A DNA stretch of 64,000 nt from Yersinia intermedia (GTDB lineage Bacteria; Pseudomonadota; Gammaproteobacteria; Enterobacterales; Enterobacteriaceae): the NCBI RefSeq assembly GCF_900635455.1, contig NZ_LR134116.1, positions 124,001 to 188,000 on the forward strand, in the 5' to 3' direction. The notes under the pieces were generated by a model, which was given only the letters and a program-made list of their open reading frames with translations, had not been told where the DNA came from and searched no databases. Shown here in pieces: positions 50,386 through 59,898 of the stretch (within the stretch, counting starts at the first letter, position 1; each line of letters opens with the position of its first letter). A program made the position numbers and the translations under genes.

Positions 50386-51114
50386 TTATTTTAAATTGTT
50401 GCTAAATGCCTTTCGGTTACCTAAATCATCAATTAGGACAAAATTGACGGTCTTGCTGCCAGCGGGGGGAAAACGATTGAGTGGAAAATCAAGCTTGGAA
50501 AAAGGAGCAACCATATCTGGCAAGCTTTCAGTTGAGCCTAATGTTAATGAAGCTAATGATGCATAATAAGGCGTCGGGTTATCAACTCGAATCAGGGCGG
50601 TATCGCCTTTTGTCTCAAGGGTAAAGGTTAACGCTTTACCTAAGGTATCGCCTGGGGCTTGTAAGCTTTTAGGGCGGTAAAATACTTTGTATTGCATGCG
50701 TAGGGCCAGTGTGACGAGAGATTCGTCCTCCGTTTTAGGCGTTGCCTTTGGCGGGATTTCGTAAACATTGAGCCAAAATGCAGATTCCCTATCTACAGGT
50801 AATTTACTGGCGCCCGATAAGATTAATCGCAGGCTGCGTTGTGCCTGTGGTTGTAACCGAAATAGCGGGGGCAACACTAATACCGGTGAAATAGATTTCT
50901 CTGGAGTTGCCGCTAAATCACCGTCATCCACCCAAACCTGTACCGCCACCGGGTAGCTATTGCTGTTAACCAGTTGCAGCGATTCTTCCGTATTACCCTC
51001 GCTGAAGATAACGCGTGTCCTTTCTGCAACTACGCTTGCTGTGGCGGGCAGACTACAGGCCATTATGAGTAATAGAAGCCAGCCGCTCATCTTACTATTT
51101 ACACGTTTCAACAT
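50386..51114 (-). CDS. Periplasmic fimbrial chaperone, second copy
   Basis: A 242-residue PapD-type chaperone. Signal peptide MLKRVNSKMSGWLLLLIMAC then SLPATAS; Ig-like domain 1 with TRVIFSEG, the subunit-binding FWLNVYEIPPK and the RMQYKVFYRP strand; domain 2 at the C terminus. ATG 51114 follows the adhesin stop closely; an upstream ATG at 51153 would overlap the adhesin gene. Last gene of the operon on the minus strand. A second chaperone in one operon suggests it serves the tip adhesin or a particular subunit. Confidence 0.88.
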   Translation of the reverse strand: MLKRVNSKMSGWLLLLIMACSLPATASVVAERTRVIFSEGNTEESLQLVNSNSYPVAVQVWVDDGDLAATPEKSISPVLVLPPLFRLQPQAQRSLRLILSGASKLPVDRESAFWLNVYEIPPKATPKTEDESLVTLALRMQYKVFYRPKSLQAPGDTLGKALTFTLETKGDTALIRVDNPTPYYASLASLTLGSTESLPDMVAPFSKLDFPLNRFPPAGSKTVNFVLIDDLGNRKAFSNNLK

Positions 51115-51118
51115 CACA

Positions 51119-52498
51119 TTATTGGACACGTATAACCACTTGCGCATGCGCATTTACTGCTCCTGCTGTCACAGTTTGCCCGCTGATTTTAGTTAACTCA
51201 GCCCGAAAACTCTCAGTGTAACTGTTGCCACCACTCACCGCGCCGGTTAATTCTTGTGCACCCTGGAAGATGCCATACCAACCGCCATTGTTACCCGATA
51301 GCGTTACATTCTTTGATAACAGATAAATTGGGGCATTGTTCCGGTAGATACGAATTCCAACGCCGCTCGCTGTGCCTGGAGAGCCATAACTATCTGATAC
51401 CAAATGGCTAATCCCTCCACTGCCATTCATTAAACCCAAGGCTTGCGCTTTGGCGGCATTTGCTGCTGGCACCAGGAAACCCATGGCTACCGTGCCAGAA
51501 GTGACACCAGATGTCACGCCGGTCTGGCATTGAAAATCTACTCTAAATTCAGCCGAAGTGGTGCCACCACTGTTCAGTTCTGCCACAGAAATTCTCGGTA
51601 ATACTACTGTTGGGGTAAAATTGGTTACCGCACAAATCGTGGTGCGCCGGAACGTGACATAATTGTACAACCCAATAGAGGCAGGCCACATTGCATACCA
51701 GCCGGGCCAGTTTGATACTGAGTCCGTTCCTTCAATAGGGCCACTAATCCCTGGCCCTTTAAACGCGATATAAGCATTTGGTTGGGTATAGGCATACAGG
51801 TAAGAGGCTGCGCTGTTAGTGCCAGCACGGGCATAATCAATGCGAAACAGTTCGGTATACAGATTACTGAAATTTTTGGCTTTGACTAAAATACGGCCAC
51901 TGCTGTCTTTATCCAGCCCGGTTAAGCGCCGCCCTTTCCATAAGCGGGAGTAATACTCGCCTGTTGATAGGTTTGTAAGCCTGATGACAACATTACGTAC
52001 ATACGTAGCAAAGCCGGAGGGAACATTACCGGCAATGGTGCCGTCTTCATTTTTACCACCAAAGTCATTATCCCCGTTAGTGGCATACATCTCGAAGAGT
52101 TGATCAACGTCGGCTGCATCACAGCGAAATAGCACCCGATTAGGGTCATAACCGGTATTCAGGGCAAAGGTGGTGAAGTCAGAGGTACCTGCGGCCAATA
52201 ACGTACCGTCAGGTTGAAAATTCGCCGCCGTGCTAAGGTCTATAATGCCCGGCAAACCGAGTGAGCCATTATTATAATCCAGAGAGCCCGCCCAGTCGCT
52301 TGCCGTACCATCGCCAGCGCCAAGCTGACTTTGTACCGTAATCCGGGTACAGGTTGACCATGCTGAGGTGCTGCATAACCCTATAAATAATATCATTCCA
52401 GCCACAATACGCTGGCGGCGGTGACAGGCAGTGGCTGTTGACCGTGATAGTTCGCAAGATATTAACTGCTCTGTTGTTCTTAACATTATTTTTCTCAT
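51119..52498 (-). CDS. Fimbrial tip adhesin-like protein
   Basis: A 459-residue two-domain protein. An N-terminal hydrophobic export region (IVAGMILFIGLCSTSAWSTC) precedes a unique receptor-binding-type domain of about 270 residues (YDPNRVLFRCDAADVDQLFE, GFATYVRNVVIRLTNLSTGE). The C-terminal 150 residues form a fimbrial pilin domain (ICAVTNFTPTVVLPRISVAE with its Cys pair, ending AHAQVVIRVQ). The binding target cannot be predicted. The long N-terminal stretch before the hydrophobic region makes the exact start uncertain (52498 or 52516). Confidence 0.82.
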   Translation of the reverse strand: MRKIMLRTTEQLISCELSRSTATACHRRQRIVAGMILFIGLCSTSAWSTCTRITVQSQLGAGDGTASDWAGSLDYNNGSLGLPGIIDLSTAANFQPDGTLLAAGTSDFTTFALNTGYDPNRVLFRCDAADVDQLFEMYATNGDNDFGGKNEDGTIAGNVPSGFATYVRNVVIRLTNLSTGEYYSRLWKGRRLTGLDKDSSGRILVKAKNFSNLYTELFRIDYARAGTNSAASYLYAYTQPNAYIAFKGPGISGPIEGTDSVSNWPGWYAMWPASIGLYNYVTFRRTTICAVTNFTPTVVLPRISVAELNSGGTTSAEFRVDFQCQTGVTSGVTSGTVAMGFLVPAANAAKAQALGLMNGSGGISHLVSDSYGSPGTASGVGIRIYRNNAPIYLLSKNVTLSGNNGGWYGIFQGAQELTGAVSGGNSYTESFRAELTKISGQTVTAGAVNAHAQVVIRVQ

Positions 52499-52503
52499 AA
52501 TTG

Positions 52504-55162
52504 TTAACGGTGGCAACTGCCTGTTATATGAATAATATCCTGCTCAGTATCCTGACCATCAAAAGTATAAGGTAATTCACACTGCTCACTGCTGCTCTCA
52601 CCCCAGCGCACATAAAGTAAGCCTTTGTCGTCTTTTACACGCACGTAGATCTGATTCCCTTGACCTACCATCCCGACAATTTCATTTTTGCTGTTATAAA
52701 CATCGGCACCCAGTGGTAACCCTCCGCCGTCATTGGTTTGGGTTTGAATTAACACTGCATAGCCTTTCAGAGTATCGAATTTGACTTTTACTGCGGCCCC
52801 GGCATAAGGAACGACGCGGCCTTGATTCTCTTTCAGTTCAGTATTGCGATTAATACCTTTAGTATCCAAACCAACGGTATTGTAATTATAGGGTGTTAAC
52901 GCAGGCACCAAGGCAAATCCGTTATTATCAATCCTCGCCCCTTGTGCATTTCGTACTGTTGCCCCTTGAGCACCATCCGCTTCAATTAAACCGAAGGTCT
53001 CGCCCAAATAAGGCCCGAGTGTCACACCTTTACTATGAATTACTGCGGCCCCACGAGCACCAACACCATATTGGGTGTAATTACTACCACGGGAATAGCT
53101 GCCATTGACGGTCGCATTAGGGAATTGTTTTTGCACATTCGCCCCCCAGTTATTTGAACTACCACTGATATTGCTGTCGTCATAGCCGGCATTCACTGAA
53201 TAGTTAAAGCTGTTTCGTTCACCAGCGGTACCTGATAATGACGTCTGATAGCTATTACCACTTTTTGGATTACGGCTAGCAGACATCGATAAATATTGAT
53301 TTTTATTGCCAATATTGAGTGGGATAGACACAGTTAGCGTCGCAATATTTTCAGTATTCCCGTAGCGCGTTGTCGTCTGATTCGTCGTATCGTCATCCCA
53401 ATTATATTGGGTTGAGGTATAAACAGTGCGCTGACGGCTAATGGCAAGGTTGTAACTGATATCTTGGTAGCTATTTGAGTAGCTTAGCTGTAACTGCGTA
53501 TCTCGTTGCGTATCATTATAATAATCACTGGTCGACGCTGATGCAGAGAGTTGACCATAATTGCCCAACGTCTGGTTAATTGAGGTCGTAAACTGGCTGC
53601 GTTGTTTATAGGTTGTTGAATCCCATGTCCCGCCATTTTTTTGCGTTGAGCGCACACCAAAAACGTCATTTAAATCGCGATATCCTTTGGTTGAATAGCG
53701 ATATCCGGCCAATGAAAATGTGGTCCCGGTTTGATTAAATGTCTGGCTATAGGTTGCTTGCATCCGCCAGCCATTCTGCGTGTCATCATTTTCAACTTTC
53801 GCATGAGAGTAGGTAGTATTGAGGCCAAAAGCCCCAATGGGGGTACCCAATACGCCACCGACAAGGAGTGCCGTATAGTCTTGCGCTAAACGAAGGCCAC
53901 TGTTCGCTGTCAACTGATTGGTAAGGCCGCGCTCATAGGTGAAGTCAGTGAAATAGTTATCAATATTGGTGAAATCACGAGATTCCCCGACCACTGCATT
54001 ATAGCGGCTAACACCTGGACGCATGGAGTCTGGTACGGCACTGAATGGCACGGTGAATGTTGAACGGCTACCATTTGCCTCAATAACCTCAACATTGAGG
54101 TCACCCTGACTGGTGGTGCTGTATAAATCGTTAATAACAAAGGGGCCGGGTGCAACGGTGGTTTCATAAATTTCGCGCCCATTCTGGCTCACAACCACCC
54201 GCGCATTAGTGTTGGCAACACCACGGACTTCAGGAGCAAAACCACGCATTGACTCAGGCCACATGCGCTGGTCAGTTGCCATTTTAATACCACGGAACGA
54301 CATGGTGCCAAATAACGTACTGTCGGTGAAGGTTTCGCCCAGCGTTAATTGACTATCCAATTGAGGGATAGGGCGCTGGACATAAGTACGAATATTATTC
54401 CATTGGGTATCGCTGCCATTATTATTATTGGCATAGCGCACGTTTGATTGTTGGCGTAATTGCCATAACCCGAGATTGAGGCCACTTTTTAGGCCAACAA
54501 ACCCGTAATCAGAGGTGCTGTTTTGCTGAGACTGCGTCTCGCTGCGATAAAAGTTGGAACTGTAGTTAATGAATGCGAGCTTTTCGCCTTCCTGCCATTC
54601 ACTTTGCTCGATATAACCTCTGGGCCGGTTTTGCAACAAAGCTTGTGGAATCGACAATTCTAGACGAAGTTTGGCTTGGTCAAAGTTAAAAGAGGCACCT
54701 TTTACCCGCTCAGCCAGTGGCTTGCATTGTTCTGTAGACGAAGCAGCCGTATCCGAGGGGGCGGCTTCTGTTTTGAGCGTATTAGGTTCTTTGGTTGCAG
54801 TACTGTCTTTGCCAGTAAGAACAACGCCAGCCGCAGTTAAGAATTCATCACTCAGGCAGGGGTAAACCTCTGATGAGTCAGCGTTCTTTACAAATTCAAT
54901 GGCAGTGCGTTTAAACGGTTTGTTATTAACCAAGACATCGACAGCATCGTAATTCCCGGCGGTGACCGAATTCTCTTTATTGAGTTGATTCAAACCGGAG
55001 GCAAAATTTGTCCCTAAGAAGAGAGACTCATCGAACTCGAGGTTTTTTGGTTCTTCCTGAGCCAAAGCCGTATCAACATGTAAGATTAAAGCAATACATA
55101 GTGTTAATGCTTTCTTACGTCCAGAGAATTTTTTTTTTCACAGAAGCGCGTGCAAGCCTCAT
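52504..55162 (-). CDS. Outer-membrane fimbrial usher, frameshifted near its start
   Basis: The mature usher (from AQEEPKNLEFDESLF at 55065) is full length, about 850 residues: N-terminal subunit-binding domain with a Cys pair, 24-strand barrel (SNFYRSETQSQQNSTSDYGF), plug, and C-terminal domains ending IIHITGSCHR. A good start ATG 55162 (AAGGA 6 bases before) reads MRLARASVKKK and then meets a TAA, while the signal peptide KKALTLCIALILHVDTALA is in the next frame. An A10 tract (T10 on the plus strand, 55129-55138) lies at the switch; nine As would join the two. Either phase-variable, inactive, or a sequencing error. Confidence 0.85.
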
Positions 55163-55190
55163 AGATCTTCCTTTACCGGAAAGGCTGCGA

Positions 55191-55925
55191 CTAAATACGA
55201 TAACTACCGGTATCTTGCCCGCCGAAATCATTCACTATCAGAAAATTAACAATAGCATTAGAAGGTACAGATGAGTTTGGGATAACCCATTCTGCTTGAG
55301 ACATCGGTGAGATCATCTCGGATTTCATTTTAAGTTTTTTACCCCCGCCAACAACTTCACCGCTGGCAATGGTGGCATAGAACCCAGTTGGATTTTTCCC
55401 AGTTACAACAACATCTTTACCCCGTTGACGCACACTAAAAGTCAGTGCACTGGAGACCTGGTCAACGCTACCCGTAATACTTTCAGGGCGATAAAATATT
55501 TTAATGCGGTTACGCATCAACACTAACATTTTATTGCTTTTTTCTGCTTTATTGACGGGTGGTACCTGTAAAAAATTAAGATAGAACACAGATTCTTTAT
55601 TTGTTGGCAGGCCGCTACCGGTATATTTCAGACGCAATGTTTGTCCCGCATTGGCTTCCATGCGAAAGAACGGTGGCGTGACGATAAAGGGTGCTCTGCC
55701 TGTTTCCGGTGTTGATTGAGCATCACCACTGTCTAACCAGACCTGGACAGCATTGGGAAAGTTATCTTTATTTGTTAATTGTATGCTGTGCTCTTTTTCG
55801 CCCGCCGAATATATAATTCGACTACCTGTCATGATTACACTGGCTTTGGCAGAAGAGATACCCATAAAAATTAATAAAGCGATGACCAGATAACGATAAC
55901 TGTAGCTATGCATGTTAACCATCAT
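55191..55925 (-). CDS. Periplasmic fimbrial chaperone, first copy
   Basis: A 244-residue PapD-type chaperone: signal peptide around YLVIALLIFMGISSAKA, domain 1 with GSRIIYSAGEKEHSIQLTNK, FYLNFLQVPPV and the RNRIKIFYRP strand, domain 2 ending IVNDFGGQDTGSYRI. GAGGA lies 8 bases before ATG 55925. It lies between the main subunit gene (upstream) and the usher gene and has about one-third identity with the chaperone at 50386. Confidence 0.9.
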   Translation of the reverse strand: MMVNMHSYSYRYLVIALLIFMGISSAKASVIMTGSRIIYSAGEKEHSIQLTNKDNFPNAVQVWLDSGDAQSTPETGRAPFIVTPPFFRMEANAGQTLRLKYTGSGLPTNKESVFYLNFLQVPPVNKAEKSNKMLVLMRNRIKIFYRPESITGSVDQVSSALTFSVRQRGKDVVVTGKNPTGFYATIASGEVVGGGKKLKMKSEMISPMSQAEWVIPNSSVPSNAIVNFLIVNDFGGQDTGSYRI

Positions 55926-56041
55926 GGGAATATCCTCTGAATAAAACTGGCCGAGTAGTTATCTTTTTGGTTCTTGGCGCTGCTGAATACGCATGGGGTA
56001 ACTTTATCCGAATCACTCACAGTGAAGATCATCGGGATTAA

Positions 56042-56060
56042 TGAGCCTCATTGAGGCTCA
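56042..56060 (-). other. Hairpin between the fimbrial subunit and chaperone genes
   Basis: TGAGCCTCA and TGAGGCTCA are complementary halves of a 19-base palindrome in the 248-base gap. No T run. Such structures after a major pilin gene typically raise its transcript level relative to downstream genes. Confidence 0.5.
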
Positions 56061-56173
56061 CCCTGCGGGCTGGCATAAATGCTATTCAAAAAGGTCTGCG
56101 ACCGATTTGTCATTTACTTTGCCTGATTACAGCGCCAATTACTTAAAGTATATCCTATTCGGCAAAACAGGTA

Positions 56174-56704
56174 TTACAGGTAAGAAACTGCATATTGTAC
56201 CGATGCGATTACAGAACCAGCGCCTGCTTGTCCGGTTGCATAGTATTGAACTGCAAAATCATGCTCTGCTGCTGTATCACCAGCCTTTAACACTATGCCA
56301 TCTTGCGCCACACCACTATTCAGATCGATACCCGAAGTTGTTGTTGCGTCTTTCAGTAATTGCAGCTCAACGTTTCCTGCTGTGCCGGTATTTTTTAAGT
56401 TGCCGGAAGCTGTAACTTGGTTAGCGACGAAAACAGTTTTAACATCAATATCAGTAGGGCCAGGTGCACAACCAGATACACCCAGTGTAAAGGTCGTTTT
56501 ACCTGCTGTTTTCCCTGAAGCATCTAAATCGCTGCTGGATACAGTTGGCAGCAATACCATTGGGTTTGCATCAACGCCATTGACTGTAACAGAGCAGGTT
56601 TGTGCCGTGACTTCCCCTTGGAAAGTAATCGTATTATTACTTGCTGCCATTGCAACAGTTGTGGATGCAGAGAATAACGCCATAGCCAAAGTTAACTTGT
56701 TCAT
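56174..56704 (-). CDS. Major fimbrial subunit
   Basis: A 176-residue pilin. Signal peptide MNKLTLAMALFSASTTVAMA with cleavage after residue 20; disulfide Cys37 (AQTCSV) and Cys79 (SGCAPG); the C-terminal beta strand ending VQYAVSYL with the penultimate Tyr used for donor-strand exchange. GGAG lies 7 bases before ATG 56704. First gene of the operon subunit-chaperone-usher-adhesin-chaperone. Confidence 0.92.
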   Translation of the reverse strand: MNKLTLAMALFSASTTVAMAASNNTITFQGEVTAQTCSVTVNGVDANPMVLLPTVSSSDLDASGKTAGKTTFTLGVSGCAPGPTDIDVKTVFVANQVTASGNLKNTGTAGNVELQLLKDATTTSGIDLNSGVAQDGIVLKAGDTAAEHDFAVQYYATGQAGAGSVIASVQYAVSYL

Positions 56705-57306
56705 TTAAAACTCCAATACAATAATTAAATGTGGGTGAGTATTCATTCATATTTAAATCTGAATGAATACTTAACTTAATAAATATGAAGTGGGTTAACG
56801 ACTATATGTACGAATGTTATTCGGGTATACTTGTCAGCTTCCACGTTCTTTCATTTAAGTAAGTTGGTGGTAATTATTCCGCCACGTCGTTACTTGATGA
56901 GGGAGATAATATAGAAAGCTGTCTTGACTTCACATAAGATAAACGAACCAATTTGTGTGGGAATGTTCCTACAAGAGTAGGATACCAATATTTTTTCTAT
57001 TAACTAATTGTATTTTAAGTGATTTTTCATTTATTTAAAATGTGTTAATGAGATCTTTCTTGTTGTTTTTATTGGAATGGCTGGTTTTTGTTGTTTTTTG
57101 GTGTGTGAAAATGATTTTTAAATATAATTACACGTGGTCTTTTGTAAGGTTTAGTAGGGTATTTTTATAGAAAGAAGAGATAAAATCATGAGGGCATATT
57201 ATATCCATGATGTTTTTATATTATATAACATGGGGATTATGTCTGATGATAACCGCTGGAATGAAAAGAAATTATTGCGCCGCCGTGCAGGTGGCGCATG
57301 ACTAAA
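56705..57306 (-). promoter_or_regulatory. Long A+T-rich region upstream of the fimbrial operon
   Basis: About 600 bases without a gene, richer in A+T than the surroundings, between the fimbrial operon and ppiC. It probably holds the fimbrial promoter; no fim-type invertible element (paired inverted repeats) or recombinase gene was seen. Confidence 0.35.
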
Positions 57307-57588
57307 TTAGTTACGATATAACACTTTAATGATGTGATATCCAAACTGAGTCTTAACGGGTCCATAAGGCTGTAGCAGCTCGCAGCTAAATACTGCTTTA
57401 TCGAATGCAGGAACCATGTCCCCTTTATTGAACTCGCCCAGATCGCCGCCGTTACGTTTTGACGGGCAGTTAGAGAACTTTTTCGCTAACTCTTGGAAAT
57501 TTGCGCCGTTATTCAACTGTGCCAGAATATCGTTTGCCTGCTTTTCATCATCAACCAAAATGTGCAGCGCAGAAGCTTTGTTTGCCAT
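57307..57588 (-). CDS. ppiC: PpiC (parvulin) peptidyl-prolyl isomerase
   Basis: A 93-residue cytosolic parvulin, the exact E. coli length. Motifs [38 protein letters not shown] and [17 protein letters not shown] 57588 (MANKAS) is the conserved start; the frame opens at 57603. In E. coli it sits next to ilvC, so here the bacteriocin and fimbrial loci have been inserted between ilvC and ppiC. Confidence 0.95.
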   Translation of the reverse strand: MANKASALHILVDDEKQANDILAQLNNGANFQELAKKFSNCPSKRNGGDLGEFNKGDMVPAFDKAVFSCELLQPYGPVKTQFGYHIIKVLYRN

Positions 57589-57805
57589 AGTAACAATCAC
57601 CACTAAGTTATTTAGACTACATAGTTATTTGAACGAAGGTTATCTTCAATAGGTCTTGAAGCGCGCCAGTGTAGCGTATTTTGGCCATGATGGGGCGACT
57701 GCTGCGTGCGTTTTACCAATCAAAAACCACAGGTGGTTTTTTTTCGCTGGCCGCTTTCTGCTACAATCCTGTTCCCCCCGTTAACCCACAGAGCTTCCGA
57801 GTGCC

Positions 57806-59827
57806 ATGCGATTAAATCCCAGCCAACAACAAGCCGTCGAATTCGTCACTGGACCCTGCCTGGTGTTAGCCGGTGCGGGATCGGGCAAAACCAGAGTTAT
57901 TACTAACAAGATTGCCCATTTGATCCGCCAGTGTGGTTATCAACCGAAACATATTGCGGCGGTGACCTTTACCAATAAAGCGGCACGTGAAATGAAAGAA
58001 CGTGTGGCTCAGACGCTGGGGCGAAAAGAAGCACGTGGTTTGATGATCGCTACTTTTCATACTCTGGGATTGGAAATCATCAAAAAAGAGTATGTCGCGC
58101 TGGGGATGAAATCCAACTTCTCGCTGTTTGATGCACAGGACCAACTGGGGCTATTGAAAGATCTGACCCACAAGTGGTTGGAAGACGATAAAACGTTACT
58201 GCAACAATTGATATCCCAGATCTCTAACTGGAAGAATGATCTGTTAGATCCAGCAGGCGCGGCAGCTCAGGCACGATCTGAACGTGATAAATTGTTTGTG
58301 CATTGCTACGGCTTATATGACGCTCATTTGAAAGCCTGCAATGTGTTGGATTTCGACGACCTTATCACCCTGCCGACACTACTGTTGCAAAACAATCTGG
58401 ACGTGCGCGAACGCTGGCAAAATCGCCTGCGATACCTGCTGGTCGATGAATACCAAGATACTAATACCAGCCAATATCAAATGGTTAAATTATTGGTGGG
58501 CAACCGGGCGCGTTTTACCGTGGTCGGTGATGATGACCAATCTATCTATTCATGGCGCGGGGCGCGGCCACAGAATTTAGTCTTATTGAATGAAGACTTC
58601 CCGCAGCTACAGGTGATCAAGCTGGAGCAAAATTACCGCTCTTCAGGGCGTATTCTGAAAGCTGCGAATATTCTGATTGCCAATAACCCGCATGTTTTTG
58701 AAAAGAGACTCTTTTCTGAGTTGGGCTATGGCGATGAGCTGAAAGTGATCACTGCCAATAACGAAGATCATGAGGCGGAAAGAGTGATCGGTGAGCTTAT
58801 CGCCCATCACTTTGTCAAAAAGACCCAATACAGCGACTATGCCATTTTATATCGCGGTAACCATCAGTCGCGATTGTTCGAAAAGCTGCTGATGCAAAAC
58901 CGTATCCCTTATCGTATCTCTGGGGGGGATTCATTTTTCTCGCGGCCAGAGATCAAAGACCTACTGGCGTATTTGCGGGTATTGACCAATCAGGATGATG
59001 ACAGCGCATTTTTACGTATTGTGAATACACCAAAGCGCGAGATAGGTTCAACGACCGTTCAAAAACTGGGGGAATGGGCCAACTTACGGAATAAAAGCCT
59101 GTTTCGTGCCAGTTTTGATTTGGGGTTAAGTGAGCATCTGAAAGGCCGTGGCCTGGAGTCATTGCAGCGTTTCACGCACTGGATGGATAGCATTATTCGG
59201 CTGGTCGAACGCGAGCCCGTGGCGGCAGTGCGGGATCTAATCCACGGCATCGATTATGAAAGTTGGTTGTTCGAAACCTCTCCCAGCCCAAAAGCCGCAG
59301 AAATGCGGATGAAGAACGTTAATCTTTTATTCAGTTGGATGACTGAAATGCTGGAAGGCTCAGAGCTGAATGAGCCGGTGACGCTGACTCAGGTTGTGAC
59401 ACGTTTTACTCTGCGTGACATGATGGATCGGGGGGAAAGTGATGAAGAAGTGGATCAAGTGCAATTAATGACCTTGCATGCTTCCAAAGGGCTGGAGTTT
59501 CCTTATGTGTTTTTGGTTGGCATGGAAGAGGGCTTGCTGCCGCACCAAAGCAGTATCGACGAAGATAATGTAGATGAAGAGCGGCGCTTGGCGTATGTGG
59601 GTATCACCCGCGCCCAGCGTGAGTTGTTCTTTACCTTATGCAAAGAGCGGCGGCAGTATGGTGAGCTGATTCGGCCGGAACCCAGTCGCTTTCTGATGGA
59701 GTTACCGCAAGACGACTTGAAATGGGAAGATGAGCGCAAAGCCGTTAGCCCAGAAGAGCGGATGCAGAAAGGCCAGAGTCATCTGGCCAATATTCGTGCA
59801 CAATTAGCGAATGCGAAGAAACAATAG
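57806..59827 (+). CDS. rep: Rep ATP-dependent DNA helicase
   Basis: A 673-residue superfamily 1 helicase, the exact E. coli length. Walker A GAGSGKT (residues 23-29), DEYQDT (motif II), [13 protein letters not shown] (motif III), QNYRS (motif IV), [10 protein letters not shown] (motif V), and VGITRAQ (motif VI). Rep moves 3'-5' with the replisome and clears protein roadblocks. Divergent from ppiC. Confidence 0.97.
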   Translation: MRLNPSQQQAVEFVTGPCLVLAGAGSGKTRVITNKIAHLIRQCGYQPKHIAAVTFTNKAAREMKERVAQTLGRKEARGLMIATFHTLGLEIIKKEYVALGMKSNFSLFDAQDQLGLLKDLTHKWLEDDKTLLQQLISQISNWKNDLLDPAGAAAQARSERDKLFVHCYGLYDAHLKACNVLDFDDLITLPTLLLQNNLDVRERWQNRLRYLLVDEYQDTNTSQYQMVKLLVGNRARFTVVGDDDQSIYSWRGARPQNLVLLNEDFPQLQVIKLEQNYRSSGRILKAANILIANNPHVFEKRLFSELGYGDELKVITANNEDHEAERVIGELIAHHFVKKTQYSDYAILYRGNHQSRLFEKLLMQNRIPYRISGGDSFFSRPEIKDLLAYLRVLTNQDDDSAFLRIVNTPKREIGSTTVQKLGEWANLRNKSLFRASFDLGLSEHLKGRGLESLQRFTHWMDSIIRLVEREPVAAVRDLIHGIDYESWLFETSPSPKAAEMRMKNVNLLFSWMTEMLEGSELNEPVTLTQVVTRFTLRDMMDRGESDEEVDQVQLMTLHASKGLEFPYVFLVGMEEGLLPHQSSIDEDNVDEERRLAYVGITRAQRELFFTLCKERRQYGELIRPEPSRFLMELPQDDLKWEDERKAVSPEERMQKGQSHLANIRAQLANAKKQ

Positions 59828-59898
59828 TGTAAGTAAAAAAGAGTCGCGCAAGCGAAAACAGTAACGGGCAGTGTATTGGTCTGCCCGTTTCTGACCCG

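Noticed and set aside
56705..57306. Invertible fim-type promoter switch
   Set aside because: No paired inverted repeats around a promoter and no tyrosine recombinase gene nearby.
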